Notes under the pieces: model-generated | Seen by the model: the letters and a program-made list of their open reading frames with translations, nothing else | Databases searched by the model: none | Told to the model about the DNA's origin: nothing | Program-made: the position numbers and the translations under genes | DNA from: Diphasiastrum complanatum | Lineage: Eukaryota; Streptophyta; Lycopodiopsida; Lycopodiales; Lycopodiaceae | Assembly (NCBI GenBank): GCA_029204225.1 | Contig: CM055102.1 | Coordinates: forward strand, 27,952,969-28,016,968 | Length of the DNA stretch: 64,000 bases | Direction of reading: 5' to 3' | In this document: positions 11,371 to 23,714 of the stretch, piece after piece | Layout: each line of letters opens with the position of its first letter | How positions within the stretch are numbered: the first letter of the stretch is position 1

Positions 11371-11929
11371 CTGCATTCAAAGTAGCTAGTCATAATATAC
11401 ATTGCTGAAGGACAAAATAGAAGCTATAAGACTGACATAACACACTCTTGAAGGTTATTTTCACAGGATATCCAACTGGCATCAAGGAGCTAAACATGAT
11501 GTCAAGTAACTATAAATTGAACTCACTCTGTACAAGACAAGCTGATGATGGAAAAAGAGGTGACTCACCCTTTTCTTTTATTGATTCTAAATCCAATAAA
11601 AACTTTTCGAGGTAATACTTTCCGCTTACAAGGCATGTTTCTAGGTACTCCTAATGACCCTTGAGGGTTTCCAGTCAACCAAGAGTGAATTCACTGATTA
11701 CTAATCATAGATCAACTTTCCTATAGAAGAATAGATAGGCATGGAAACAAAATAATGCAGCTCTCTTGTATTTGACACATAATAAGATCTCAGCCACTGG
11801 ACATCAGAATTAAATGGACCGCTTCAATTGAGTAGCAAAGTCGGAGACCACCCAAATAGTAGAACGACTGACCACTCCACGAAGCAGTGTCTCTTTTGCC
11901 ATCTTAACTCAAAGCAGTCAGGGAAGAAT
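11371..11929. other. FAM91 intron, left of element A
   Basis: AT-rich intron sequence between the exon at 11370 and the LTR of element A. No feature was seen beyond the 5-bp target agaat at 11925-11929, which is repeated at 18326-18330. Confidence 0.6.
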
Positions 11930-12287
11930 TGTTACGAGCTCGTAACCAGTGCCGAACCCTAGAGAACACAGATAGGTCAGATACCACAGTCAGGGTCGTG
12001 TCCAGCGTACATGACCAACAGGGCAAGACAGTGTGAGTAGTGTGCCCCAGCACAGTCCATAGCCATGGCGGGCCTAACACAACCTAGGGACCCTGTCAGC
12101 AGGATAGGGCCCTGAGTTGGGTCCCGACGTGCAGTCGGCCACGTCAGTGCCACGTGGCCGACACTTGGCAGTAGCATGCTACCAGTCCTCACACTGGGCT
12201 AGGAGGGGCTTACTCTATATCAGGGAGTAGGCAGGGTTGGGTGGATCAGTTAGTGTTTGCCCTACTGTGGTGTTAGGATCTATTACA
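11930..12287 (+). repeat. 5' LTR of element A
   Basis: 358 bp, TG...CA ends, followed by one base and then the primer-binding site. It contains the palindromic stretch ggccacgtcagtgccacgtggcc, from which the 3' LTR has lost 11 bases. A CTATATCAG stretch near the 3' end is a possible TATA region; this is unproven. Confidence 0.93.
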
Positions 12288-12288
12288 C

Positions 12289-12304
12289 TGGTATCAAAGC
12301 CATC
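12289..12304 (+). promoter_or_regulatory. Primer-binding site of element A, initiator-Met type
   Basis: TGGTATCAAAGCCATC, one base after the LTR. The consensus start TGGTATCAGAGC pairs with the 3' end of initiator methionine tRNA; copy A has A in place of G at one position, while copy B keeps the consensus. Confidence 0.85.
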
Positions 12305-13190
12305 TCCATCCTAGGGAACTCAGTTTTCAGCAGTGGAGAAAGTAGCTAGATTGCTCAGAACTTCTTCAAGTTCTCAGAAAGAAATAGAGGAGGAGACTCG
12401 CTGTAGGAACAGTCTCCTACTGAGGAAATCTCGGTGGATTTACTTGCTTTTTTGATAGAATCCGAACCAGAATTCAGGGGTAGTTCCATCGCTGCAAAAT
12501 CAGATAATTACTTCTGATTTTTGAGTGTACAACACTGTTATCTGAGCGGAATTTCAAGGGAAAAAGATGGGCAGATCCATCGCTGTATAGACAGCCCTCA
12601 ACTCTGAAATTTGTATGAAGTTTTGAGTAAATTAGAGCAAGTCCTAATCTGAATTAGTGTAGCAGGGTCAGCGCTGGACAGGGAGGAGAAAAGGTGAAAA
12701 TTCATTCCTGTGTTGAGAATTCTCAGGAGTTTGAGCTTCAAACTTACTTGCTACAGACCAGCGACCTACAGGCTTGGGTCAAATTGGAGATTTGACGTGA
12801 TTTTAGAGCTGTAAATTGGACAAATCGGGCCAGACAGGTTGCTGTCCAACCAACGAGGGCAGGGACTTCAAAAATTCCGGATTTCTTTTTGTAAATTTCC
12901 GGTTTTTACTCGGTTTGTTGGAGCCCCACACCTGAAATCAGATCAGTTAGTTACTCTACTCAAGAACCGGGAAATTTGGCACCGTTTTGAAGCTTCAAAC
13001 TGGCATTTTCCGGGACAGCAGGTCTGAAATCTTGGGTAAAAGAGCTGAGAGGGTTCCTCTTCATTCTTTCTTTGGAAGTACATTCCTCAGAAACAGCTAA
13101 GTCATCTTTCCTTTCCCTTGTACAGTTGTAAATTAGTCTTTTAGACTTTTTTCCTTCAGAGGTTAAGGTAGCTCTCTTTCAGTTCCGAAG
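12305..13190 (+). other. Untranslated leader of element A
   Basis: No protein-coding sequence. Variants of ccatcgctg, cagcgctgg and ccagcgacc recur about every 100 bases (near 12490, 12575, 12670 and 12765). The block from about 12445 to 12950 differs strongly from the same block in element B, although the flanks are nearly identical. Confidence 0.7.
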
Positions 13191-16100
13191 ATGACCACTC
13201 CTCAGGGACCTGATCAACCCAAGGAGAGAGGCTTCGACGAACTTGAAACAGAATCCTTGGCTTACAGAAAAGGGAAGGAACCCATGGAAGTGGAAGAACA
13301 GGAACAGTTCGCCGAAGAACTCGACGAACTGGTTACCAAGGAGCAGTTTCTCCAATTGGTAACAGAAGTGGATGAACTGAAGTTGGCATTAGCCAATTTC
13401 AAGTCCAGTGTGGACGACTTGTTTGCTGAACTCAAAAACTTGATTTTGAGTTCCGCGAAAGGACGTCTTCCCTCCACTTCTCAGTTATCCCCTTCTCCAC
13501 TTCCATCAGTTTCGGGTGAGACTTTACGGTCTCACCCCAGTGTTTTTAAAGATTTAAAACCTCCTACTTTTAATGGGGAAGAGAAGGATAGAAATGCAGA
13601 TATTCTACAAAGCTTCCTCAGCAAATGGAAGAACATTCATGCTCTTAAACAGACCCCTGACAATTTGCAAGCTATTGAGGCCAGTCTTTCCTTAGGGCCT
13701 ATGGCCTATAAGTGGTGGTTAAATCTCCAGGAGACTGGGCAGACTCCCCGGTCATGGAAAGCTTTTGAAGAATCTTTCCTAAGAGAATTTCTACCAGAAA
13801 ATGAACTTGATAGAGCCTGGGAAGCCTGAGAAAGAACAGTAATGGACAAGTCCCTCATCCAATATATCTCGCAGTATCGAGAAGCAATTTTAAAGATTAA
13901 AAATATGGATGACTATCAGAAAATTACGGGATTTGTCCGTGGCCTCAAAGATGAATATAAAGTAGAGGTCCAGAGAAACTCGCCTACTACCCTTGAGCAA
14001 GCTCTCAGATATGCTCAAATCTATGATGATTCAGTGGGTAGGAAGAGGGCGAGACAACAACCACTTTCTGAGCAGCCTCCTCATAAAGACTTTCAATTTA
14101 AAAAGAAATTTTTAAAAAGAAAGAAAGAAGATAAATTTAAAGGTGAAGCTCCTCAGAAACGTCCTTCACTCATACAGCCCTTAAAACCGGATGATTTTGA
14201 GAAAGCCAAACAAGAACGTTTGTGCATTGTGTGTATGGGCAAGGGACACACAGTCAGACAGTGTCCCAAGGGGCCTTTCACTAAAAAAGATAAGAAAGAT
14301 AAAAAACAAGTTCATCTTGTTCAGACTGTATGTTTCCCCAGTGACTTTGCAGCTTCCGAGATCAAAGTGTATCATGAAGATCATGAACACTGTTGCCAGC
14401 TGACCTCTGCAATGCTAGTGAGACCCTTCAGCTTTGGGCCGCATGACCTAGTACGTATGCATGGGAAAGTTGGTAACCAGTCAGTAAGAGTTATGGTTGA
14501 TGATGGGGCAACCCATAATTTCATCAACTACACCCTGGTTAAAAAGCTTAAACTACCAGAAGTACCTAGTCAGCATAGGTACATAGTTTCATTAGCCAAG
14601 GGTGAAGATAAAAAAATATGGGAAACTATGGTAAGTAGTTTGAATCTTGGTATTCAGGGGTACCAAGATGAAATAAACTTTCAGATAATGCACCTGGATC
14701 GTACAGATATTGTTCTCGGGAGAGATTGGCTCTACAGTTTAGGACCTTCCCTCCACAGAAACTATCAGGAGAACACCCTCAGCTTTCAGCATAAAGGCCG
14801 AGAGATCCAGTTACATGGGGAGCATGATGTTCCCAACAGTCCTATGGTCTGCAGTTCAGAGCTCTGTCAGCTAATCGGAGACGAAGACCATCAGGTATTC
14901 TTATGTGACTTTCAGTTTATTCCTGAAGTTTCTATTTTCAGTTCTATTCAGCAGAAAATCAGTAAATTAGAAACTTTATTGTCTAAATTTAAAGATGTTT
15001 TTCCTGAAGATTTACCACATGGTTTACCACCTAGCAGAGAGGTAGATCATGTAATAAACCTAGTACCAGGTACAACACCTGTTTCTAAACCTCTGTATGG
15101 GGTCAGCCGAACAGAGGATGAAGAAATAACTAGGCAGTTAACAGATTATCTTGGGAAAGGCCAAATTCAGACCAGTAGTTCACCATGGGCCTCACCAGTC
15201 CTATTGGTGAGAAAGAAAGAGTGGTCTATGCGTCTTTGCGTAGATTACAGAGCCCTCAATAAAGTCACAATTAAGAATAAATACCCTATGCCTCGGGCAG
15301 ATGAGTTGTTTGATCAACTCGACGGGGCTAAGTTTTTCAGCAAAATAGACCTCAGATCGAAATATCATCAAGTCCGTATAAAATCGGAAGATGTCTCGAA
15401 CACAGCTTTTAGGACTCGTCACGGTCATTATGAGTTTAAGGTGATGCCATTTGGGCTCACAAATGCTCCAGCTACCTTTATGACCTTGATGAACAGTGTC
15501 CTCAGACCATACTTGGGTAAGTTTGTAGTCGTATTTTTAGATGACATCCTCGTCTACAGCAAAACGAGGAAGGAGCATCTAAAACACCTCAGAAAGGTGT
15601 TTCGACTGCTCAGAAAGCATAAGCTTTATGCTAAACAATCCAAGTGTGAATTCTTCGTTGAAGAAGTAGCATATTTGGGTCACATTATCTCTTCAGATGG
15701 GATTAAGATGGACCCAAATAAGGTTAAAGCCATACTGAGTTGGCTGAGACCTCAGAATATTTTGGAACTTCAAATCTTTCTTGGTTTGGCGGGATATTAC
15801 AGACGATTTGTCAAGGAATATGCTCAGATAGCAGTTCCTATGACAAATCTTCTTAAGGGGAAGGGAAAGGAGTTCATTTGGGAGTCCGCACAGCAGGAGA
15901 GCTTTGATGCTCTCAAAACAGCCTTAGCTACAGCACCAGTTTTAAAAGTCGTCGACCCCAATCAGCCATTTGTGGTCGAAACAGATGCTAGCGACTTTGC
16001 AGTAGTTGTTGTGCTAACTCAGGGTGGACGACCAGTTGCGTTCGAGAGTAAAAAACTCGAGCCAGCTCAGACTAGGTACAGTGCCTATGAAAAGGAACTC

Positions 16101-17967
16101 TTTTCTATAGTCCATGCCCTTAAGACTTGGAGGCATTATTTGTATGGTGCCAACTTTGAGGTCCTGACAGACCATGAGAGTCTCAGATACCTTTGCAATC
16201 AACCTGAGCTTAGAGGTCGGAAAGCTCGTTGGGCAGAGTTGATGCAAGAGTTTGACATGTCTATCAGATATAGACGTGGAAAATTCAATACAGTAGTAGA
16301 TGCCCTTAGCAGAATGCCTATGATAAACGAGCTTAGTTTTACTCAAATTCGTAATGAGTTACTCGAGTCCTTGAGAGGGAAATGCCAGCATGATGCATTC
16401 TTCTCTACTATCTGGAACTCAGTCCAGAACAGACAGTTACAGACTCCAGAACCAGTTCCCGGGGCTGGTGCCAGTTCATCCAAGAATACGGCAGCTTCTG
16501 TTGAGGATGATGATGAGTCCGAGTATACGTCGTTAGATGACGTTGAGGATTCTGAGCCTGTATTACCCAAGCAAACCCTAGTGGTTGAGGGTCAGTTGAC
16601 TCAAGAATTCAAATGGAAACAGTATTCCATTCAGGATGAGTACTTGCTCTATAGAGATAGAGTATGTGTCCCCAATTCAGAGGATTATAGGCAGCAGGTC
16701 CTATATGAATGTCATGACAATCCTAGTGCGGGACACCCAGGCATACAGAAGACCTATGAGCTTCTTCGTAGGCAATTTTTCTGGCCCAGTATGAAAAAGG
16801 ACGTCCACTAGTATGTAACCAGTTGCCAGAAATGTCAAGTAAATAAACCAGAGCGTTTAAAGGCAGGAGGGTTGGTGCATCCCTTAGAAATACCAGCTGG
16901 TAAATGGGAGAGTATCTCCATGGATTTTATAGTAGGCCTGCCTAAAACCCAAAAGGGTAATGACGCTATATGGGTCACAGTTGACCGTCTGACCAAAATG
17001 GCTCATTTTATTCCGACCAAAACAACCGTCAGAGCTCCAGAGTTAGCGAGGTTGTTTGTAGACGGGCTATTTAAATTGTACGGTCTACCTTCCGGAATAG
17101 TCAGCGACCGGGACAGTAAGTTTACTGGAAATTTTTGGAGGGCAGTATTCCATCATCTCCATACTAAACTTAATATGAGTATCACCGACCATCCACAGAC
17201 GGACGGTCAAACAGAAAGGGTAAATCAAGTGCTGGAGGATATGCTTCGTGCATACGTCAACAAGAAGCAGACTAATTGGGAGGAGTATCTCTCGATATTA
17301 GAGTTTGCTTACAATAGTACCAAACATTCAGCTACGGGATACAGCCCATTTATGCTGATGTACGGTTTTTCAGCCACGCTCACCCACAGTTGTAGGGTTT
17401 AAACAAGAAAAAGTTGAAGCAGCCAGAAACGTTTTAGAGGACCTAAACCAGATGATAGAACATGCTAAGCGTAGCATTAGGCAGTCCCAGGATCGAGCCA
17501 GGCATTATGCAGATCCACACAGACGGGATGTGCAGTTCTCCACTGGTGAGAAAGTCTACTTGAGAGTCCCAGTTGACTCTAAAACCCTCAAATCAGGAGT
17601 GTGTGCCAAGTTATCTCCAAGGTATTGTGGTCCCTTTACCATCAGTAGGAGACTAGGCGAGGTCTCCTATGAACACAACAGTAAGGTTTTTCCAGTCTTT
17701 CATGTAAGTCAGTTACGAAAAGCCTTAACCAGATCAGACAATCTGGTAGGGGACAGTGTTCTAGTTCTCCCATTGGATCCTCAACAACCTCCACATGAAC
17801 CAGAGGAGATTCTTGATAGTAGAGAGATGCAGACTCGTCATACTCTATACCGAGAATATCTGGTTAAGTGGAATGATCAGCCTGTTGAGAATGCCACTTG
17901 GGAAAGAGGCAGCGTCCTTTGCAAGATTTTTCCAGACTTTGTCTTAGAGGACCAAGACGATTCTTAA
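13191..17967 (+). pseudogene. Element A gag-pol polyprotein with chromodomain, disabled
   Basis: One frame from ATG 13191 encodes, in order: gag ([19 protein letters not shown]), a zinc knuckle ([14 protein letters not shown], near 14224), protease ([12 protein letters not shown]), reverse transcriptase with FLDD near 15535-15546, RNase H ([15 protein letters not shown]), integrase with zinc finger and the D (SMDFIVGLP), D (VSDRDSKF), E (QTERVN) residues, and a C-terminal chromodomain (EYLVKWNDQPVENATWERG) that in chromoviruses directs integration to chromatin. Lesions relative to copy B: TGA at 13827-13829 for Trp, TAG at 16809-16811 for Gln, an extra T near 17368 shifting frame, and a 12-bp loss near 17672. 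In the [10 protein letters not shown] has become DLRSKYHQ. Confidence 0.93.
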
Positions 17968-17978
17968 GGGGGAGGGAG
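17965..17978 (+). promoter_or_regulatory. Polypurine tract of element A
   Basis: The purine run aagggggagggag lies directly against the 3' LTR and overlaps the end of the coding region. It primes plus-strand DNA synthesis in this class of element. Copy B has the same tract at 60925-60938. Confidence 0.85.
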
Positions 17979-18325
17979 TGTTACGAGCTTGTAACCAGTG
18001 CCGAACCCTAGAGAACACAAATAGGTCAGATACCACAGTTAGGGTCGTGTCCAGCGTACATGACCAACAAGGCAAGACAGTGTGAGTAGTGTGCCCCAGC
18101 ACGGTCCATAGCCATGGCGGGCCTAACACAGCCTAGGGACCCTGTCAGCAGGATAGGGCCCCCAGTTGGGTCCCGATGTGCAGTCGGCCACGTGGCCGAC
18201 ACTTGGCAGTAGCATGCTTACAGTCCTCACACTGGGCTAGGAGGGGCTTACTCTATATCAGGGAGTGGGCAAGGTTGGGTGGATCAGTTAGTGTTTGCCC
18301 TACTGTGGTGTTAGGATCTATTACA
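17979..18325 (+). repeat. 3' LTR of element A
   Basis: 347 bp. Compared with the 5' LTR it lacks 11 bp (gtcagtgccac), consistent with a slip between two ccacgt direct repeats. It is followed by the target duplication agaat (18326-18330). Confidence 0.93.
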
Positions 18326-18330
18326 AGAAT

Positions 18331-20460
18331 GCCCACCACTAATTATGCTCCCCAACTCCAAGCTAGGATGCCTCCACCTGCAAGTAAGGATCTGCAAGCC
18401 TCCAAGGATCTCTCCTCCACCTGTGTCCCTACTCTTTAAACACAAAGATAGATAACAAGCTGGCCTTAAGTATTCACCAGTCAACCATAGCTAGATCCAA
18501 GCTCCAAGCAAGACCTATCTAGCACCACCTTGCTAACCATAAACAAATCACAAGCATACCACAATTGACTATAGCATACTCAAGATCCAAACCCTACTTA
18601 TGTCCCATACCATAAGCAAGATCCAAACCCTAAGCATACTACAACACTCCGTAGCATACTCAAGATCCAAACCCTACTTATGTCCCATACCATAAGCAAG
18701 ATCCAGACCCTAAGCATACTACACACAAGAAAACACTCTACACCCTAGTAGCCACACTAGAGCATAAGCAAAGCAAACAAGAGAGATCTCCCCCTCCCAA
18801 TGGGCGCCCTACTACCCTCATATAGATGGCCCATGGACCCCTCCAGTGCACTATGGAGTTCCATGCTCATCCAATGAGAGAGAGAGAAGCCTAGGGGAGT
18901 TAAAGAATCTTCAAGAGCCTCCATAGGCTTATGGAAGGTTAAGAGACTCCTTCCATAACCTATGACTCTTTGAATGCCTTTCTTGTGGGAGTTGGGAACT
19001 CATTGGACCCATTGGAAGTGCGGCCTCCCACTAGGTCCCAATGCCCAAGTTGTGCATGTATACTTTGGTCCTAGACCAATTAAGTGATATGGTGCAAGGT
19101 TGAGGCCCAAGGTTCAAAAAAATAGTCATCCAATGACTTTCTAACACCTCACTAGGTTCCATACCTCCATCCAAGGCATAGACACCTACCTGCCCTTAAC
19201 CAAGGACATTAGTACCTTAATCTAAGGTACCTACCCTTAATCCTAAGGGTACCCCTTATCCAAGGGTCACGTGACTCCATACCTCCGACCAAGGTATAGT
19301 CACTTGCCTGCCCTTATCCAAGGGCACATACCCTAAGGGTAACCCTTATCCAAGGGTAACTTGCCCATTAGCCCCCAACACTAAATGGACCAATAGAGGT
19401 CTGAAGTACTGCTAGTTACATAGGTATGTAACAAGGAATCTTTATGATACCCCTAAAGTCAACATTATAAACTATTTCTAACTATTTTACACATGTAGGA
19501 ACATGCTCCACACATGTGAAATGTACTGACAAACATAAAATCATAAAATCACCAAGATAGATTTTTGACTATTTTTCACACTGATGACACACATATTCAT
19601 AAAGATCAAAGACAATGCATCACTCAGTACCATGCTACAGTTAGAGTTATTCGATCTATCATTAGGAGACACTTCTCATGCAAGAGAACTATGGTGTATC
19701 AAACAATGTGCATTATCTTATCTACTTCAAATTGAAAGAGAAGGAATGCATAGAAAGAAAATATTTCAGTATGAAGTGCACTTTCCATCTAAGATACTAC
19801 CAAAAGTGTCCTTTTTCATGCACTCCCTCTTGCTTTGGTTTGGTAGTATTCAAAAAAAAATTCTACTAAGTATATGCTCTGGAAAAGAATTATATATGGA
19901 ACTTAGAGATGAAAGAATTATCCATTCCCATTCTTCCATCTTGCTAAAAGAAATTTCTCCCTTCTCTATCTTTAAGTCTCACTCCTAGTGAAAAGTTAAC
20001 ATTTCCAACTTTTGAACACTTGAAATGGATATACTTGCAATTTTAAGTTTTGTCTTTTCAACCTCAAGTCATCGGCTAGAAAAAAGTTTAACACAATAAA
20101 GTATTTTTGGACCACCTTTAAATAGATTCCCCATGTAATATATACATCAACATGAAGGTGCAAATAGTGCTTTGGGCACAAATATTACACATCGAATATT
20201 AAAAAGAATCATAAAAAATTGACTTTCTGTGCAATAGTACTATGTAATAAGGGCACTTTTGAATGTTGTACTTGAATCAAAATCACCTGTCAATGTTAAA
20301 CCATGAAAACAATTTTAAGGCCAATAAAACAAGAAAGTAACTACTCTAATGGTCCAAGTGATTTCTTTTCAATAGCACAAGAGTGAAACTTTTTCAAAGC
20401 TTAATTGACTATTCCATAAATTATAAGCAATACGTGTAGCAAGTTAAAGAATGCAGATAC
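18331..20460. other. FAM91 intron, right of element A
   Basis: No gene was recognised. It contains an 80-bp tandem duplication (18572-18731) and, at 19130-19370, several copies of cccttatccaaggg-like inverted or direct motifs that look like an eroded repeat element. The sequence from 19400 to 20460 is AT-rich and featureless to me. Confidence 0.5.
18572..18731. repeat. 80-bp tandem duplication, two copies
   Basis: The unit starts tagcatactcaagatccaaa and repeats at 18652 with very few differences. Confidence 0.85.
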
Positions 20461-20567
20461 CTTGGCTCGACATTTGTTCATGATTGCAATGAACTCATTT
20501 CTCCCAATCCCTGTAACTCTCAAAGCATCAGCAGCACTGAAGTTGGGAATTGAGTCATATGGTCGTT
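20461..20567 (-). CDS. FAM91: FAM91-family protein, third recognised exon
   Basis: 107 bp, entering in phase 1 and leaving in phase 0. The minus strand reads ...ttttgtgacag before it and gtatctgc after it. With the single base carried from the previous exon it encodes ERPYDSIPNFSAADALRVTG followed by IGRNEFIAIMNKCRAK, the most recognisable FAM91 stretch (PYDSIPNFSAADALR, TGIGRNEFI). The frame is open and the splice phases fit both neighbours exactly, which argues against an old pseudogene. The intron upstream (20568-35152) is about 14.6 kb and contains the LINE cluster. Confidence 0.9.
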
Positions 20568-21119
20568 CTGTCACAAAACTCTTTTTAAACGTCTCTCTTC
20601 ATCTCATCCACCTTTCAAAGATTTTATGTTACTCTAGTGCCTTTCATTAGCTTATCAATTCAGCTACGGTTTACATCTCTTTTGTTCTTTTGTTCTTTTG
20701 ATCTTTTGTTTACTCTCTTCAACCTCCTGTTTTACATTTATGCTTGCTATTTGCTTAGCCTACTCTGATCCTCACATTACTTGCAATCTTTTACACCTAT
20801 TTGCTTCAATAAAAGGCAAGTTACTATTCATAGCTTGCTAGCAACAAAGAAATTTATAAATGTAATTTGAATTCAATCAGGTGAAAAAGGTTCTACTGAG
20901 TAGCAAACTTGGTTGTCGACTGTCCGTAAGGGGAGTTTGAAATGAACCTTATCCACTATGCTTGTAGAATATCAAAGCACAGTATACATAGTAGATTAAA
21001 GTTGAAACTTGAATTCTAGCAAAGACATAATACACCTCACTAGACACATAAGCAACCTAACTGGGCCACCTCATCCACTTCTCCTATTAGTCACTGTTAG
21101 ACCCATACAAATCCACCGT
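20568..21119. other. FAM91 intron, start
   Basis: AT-rich. A short run of ttttgttc/ttttgatc repeats lies at about 20677-20712. Nothing else was seen. Confidence 0.5.
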
Positions 21120-21240
21120 CTTCAGTTTTAGGCCTCCAACCTTTAATCCATGAGGGCCCCAACCCCTCATAAACATATTCAATTTACAGGTCGAGGTAGG
21201 CCTACTGACCTCATTATAGGATAATAAAATGAGATCAACC
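21120..21240. repeat. Partial copy of the foldback repeat at 22014-22165
   Basis: Contains the centre (ccatgagggccccaacccct) and the right arm (ggtcgaggtaggcctactga...ggataata) of the longer foldback sequence, in the same orientation. It lies beside the gypsy chromodomain fragment, so it could instead be part of that element's LTR. Confidence 0.5.
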
Positions 21241-21294
21241 AAATGTTATTCAAGTTCTGTCCTCAGAACTTATTAGAAAAGTTCTTTTTCAGGC

Positions 21295-21965
21295 TTCCTT
21301 CTTGTTCCCAGGAATCGTCATTGTTTGTATGACCTTTCCATTGAACCAGATGCTCGGTAACTATACGATTCGCAATCGTTTAGTTTTAATATCCAAGATC
21401 TTTTCAGGTTCAAGTCGAGTCACACCTGATGATTCTTGTGAGAGGTCCGATCGATCTCCGGAACCAAGATGATCCCCTTCACGTTGACCTTTCTTAAGTC
21501 GAATTATAGCAGATACTGGGTGTACTTGAGTTCCTTCCTGGAGGTCCAATTGGTAAGCCAAGGACAATTTTACTCAAAAACCTTCGGGATTCGCAAATAT
21601 ACCCAATCTCGAGGCGATCTTTTCAGATTAGCATAATGTATATCCCTATCTTGGGCACATTGGACATTCTCACATGCTATTTGTAGCATTTCTTGCACAT
21701 CGTGCAGGAAATCCGCTACCTTTTGAAACTTGATCGTTTGAGTTTCAACTGAAATGTGTGATCTAGGTACATATCTATACATAAGCATAAACCGGTATCC
21801 GAATGCTTACTACTATTATAGGCAAACTCAATCAAGGGCAAATACTTCTCCCAATGAGATTGTCGTCGAAAAACATATGCTCACACCATTTGTTCCATCG
21901 TCTAATTAGTTCTTTCCGTTTGACCGCCCTTCTCAAGATGATCAGAAGAACAGAAGCTAAAGGTT
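21295..21965 (-). pseudogene. Ty3/gypsy integrase C-terminus and chromodomain fragment
   Basis: Reading leftward, the integrase end KGGQTERTN, then a stop or frame slip, and KYLPLIEFAYNSSKHSDTG are seen at about 21960-21790. Then DRDIHYANLKRSPRDWVYLR, HPVSAIIRLKK, and the chromodomain TEHLVQWKGHTNNDDSWEQE at about 21300-21360. Family knowledge: this is the 3' end of a chromovirus pol. It is broken by stops and frameshifts and is a separate family from elements A-D. The neighbouring purine run ggggggagga at about 21975 is in the opposite orientation and does not belong to this strand's 3' end. Confidence 0.75.
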
Positions 21966-22013
21966 GTCTAAAAATGGGGGGAGGAATGTCATGCCCACAT
22001 TTGGACTGATTTC

Positions 22014-22165
22014 AGATTATTATCCCGAAAGGAGGTCAGTAGGCCTACCTCAACTCGTAAATTTATTATGAGTTCAATTCCATGAGGGCCCCAACCCCTC
22101 ATAATCATAATTAAATTACGGGTCGAGGTAGGCCTAGTAACCTCCTTATGGGATAATATTCTTAG
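22014..22165. repeat. Foldback (inverted-repeat) sequence, MITE-like
   Basis: The left arm (attattatcccgaaaggagg ... gtaggcctacctcaactcgtaaattta) and right arm (taaattacgggtcgaggtaggcc ... ggataata) are inverted repeats of about 45-48 bp with few mismatches. Between them lies ccatgagggccccaacccctcat. Such a molecule would form a long hairpin. No target duplication was fixed. It may be a small DNA element or a hairpin within an LTR. Confidence 0.5.
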
Positions 22166-23432
22166 GGAAGTTCATTTTCAGTTTCCTTGCACTATCAAAT
22201 CCAACCCTTTGAAAAGCAAATTTCTAGCCTTTAACCAAGGGCAACAACCCCTCTTCAAGGCTGAAATTTTGCCTTACATTCAAATAGCAGACAAGCAAAG
22301 GCAAGTTGCAAAAACTTTTGGCAAAGAGTGAATTCACACCCCTTCCAAACTCACTTTCCAAGAGCCCGATTTATCAAACTTTGTAGTGCACTTACCTTGC
22401 AACCAAATCCTCTCAAAAACATCATGTGTACCAGCTAAAATCTATCATAGCAACTTGTCTTTCAGATCTTGAAGCCCTAGACTATGAACTCAATCAAAGA
22501 TATTGGCATCAAATGAAGTCTAAAAACAACAAATAGCATTCACAAAGCATTCTCCAACCAAGAAAACAAAATGAACAACAATGGCTACCAGTAGCTCAAG
22601 TAGATCTTCAACTAAGATCACCAAAAATAGAACTCCTTTACAAGAAGCTTAGAACACCAAACTCCATAATCTAAGATATGAGAATCTCTTGCTCCTATTC
22701 ATACTTACTCAAAAGCATCTTGGAAGGTTCTAGAAGGGTCCTACCTTAAATTAATCCTTTCTTATAAAGAATCCCAAAACTATCAAAATAGTACCATAAA
22801 ATAGTTGTGAGTCTCAAGAGTAGTAGTTGCAAGACATGCATATAGAGAAGTATGGAGTTCTATGTCAATAAGAGGTACCAACATAAGCTTATCTTGCGAT
22901 GCAGTTGTTAGGTCATGTTATTAACAGTTGTTAGGTCATGTTATTAACAAAGGAGGAAAATCATGGCCATATTACGAAATAGACAACCTTCACTAGTTGC
23001 GGTGAAAAGATGAAACATCATCAAGGCATGTTAACAAAGTACCATCTCATATATCGGTCACATCCACAACATTTTTTATTTGAGGTTTGGTTCACATACT
23101 TCCATCATATGGCTCCAATTTTTCTCAACTCCATGTATTGATGTTGTCACTCATGATTCATGGCAAGTCTCCATTCTCCCATAAGATAATATCGATAAAT
23201 TTAGTTGCCTACCCTACCCAGATGGATCAAGTTGACAAGACATCCCAAGCAAAGACACTCATGGTCACTGAACCATGATTCTTGCTTAGAATAATCGCGA
23301 TTCGTTCAATTCATATGTGAAAAAATTGGGCCCTTTCTTGATTAGTCCCAAGAGTAGCGTTAGCTCATTTTTTTGTGTCAAAATAGCGATTTAAGCCCAA
23401 TGAAGAGAGGAAGGAGAGAAGCATCCGTTGTG

Positions 23433-23433
<1 letters not shown>
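22166..23433. other. FAM91 intron, no recognised feature
   Basis: A small tandem duplication of about 23 bp (cagttgttaggtcatgttat...) lies at about 22905-22950. No gene or element end was seen in the rest. Confidence 0.5.

Positions 23434-23494
<61 letters not shown>
23434..23494. repeat. (GA)n tract at the 3' end of the LINE at 23495
   Basis: About 61 bp of GA repeats directly followed by aattagaattattattatta and then aacgtcttttgg, the 3' terminus of the LINE family on the minus strand. Read in the LINE's direction, the element ends in (CT)n. Confidence 0.9.
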
Positions 23495-23497
<3 letters not shown>

Positions 23498-23714
23498 AGA
23501 ATTATTATTATTAACGTCTTTTGGTACCCAACGGTACATAAGACAAAAGAGAGTACAAAAAGTGAGGAGCATTGTCTGCATACGGACTTATTTACTAGTA
23601 AAAGAAAAAAACTAGCATATCTATCTCTCTATCTCTAAGAAGAAGTATCAAAGCTTGACCTCTAGCTTGTGAGGGTACAATGCAAGAGCTTGACCACCTG
23701 CTCTGCGAAGGAGA

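Larger units (their letters stand above)
11930..18325 (+). mobile_element. Complete Ty3/gypsy chromovirus-type element A
   Basis: LTRs at 11930-12287 and 17979-18325 begin TGTTACGAGC and end ATTACA. The 5-bp target duplication agaat flanks both ends. A primer-binding site, a leader, a single-frame gag-pol and a purine tract are in the expected order. Family member B (54898-61296) is nearly identical outside the leader. By eye the LTRs differ at about a dozen positions plus an 11-bp deletion in the 3' LTR, so the insertion is not recent. It lies in a FAM91 intron in antisense orientation. All coding blocks are present, but stops and a frameshift disable it. Confidence 0.95.

Noticed and set aside
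14181..14403. Small frames on both strands inside A's gag (and the same in B at 57150-57372)
   Set aside because: Alternative-frame shadows of gag.
21970..21990. Plus-strand polypurine tract (aaaatggggggagga) followed by TGTCATGCCC as an LTR start
   Set aside because: Looks right, but the adjacent integrase is on the minus strand and no plus-strand pol lies upstream; kept only as a possible junction.
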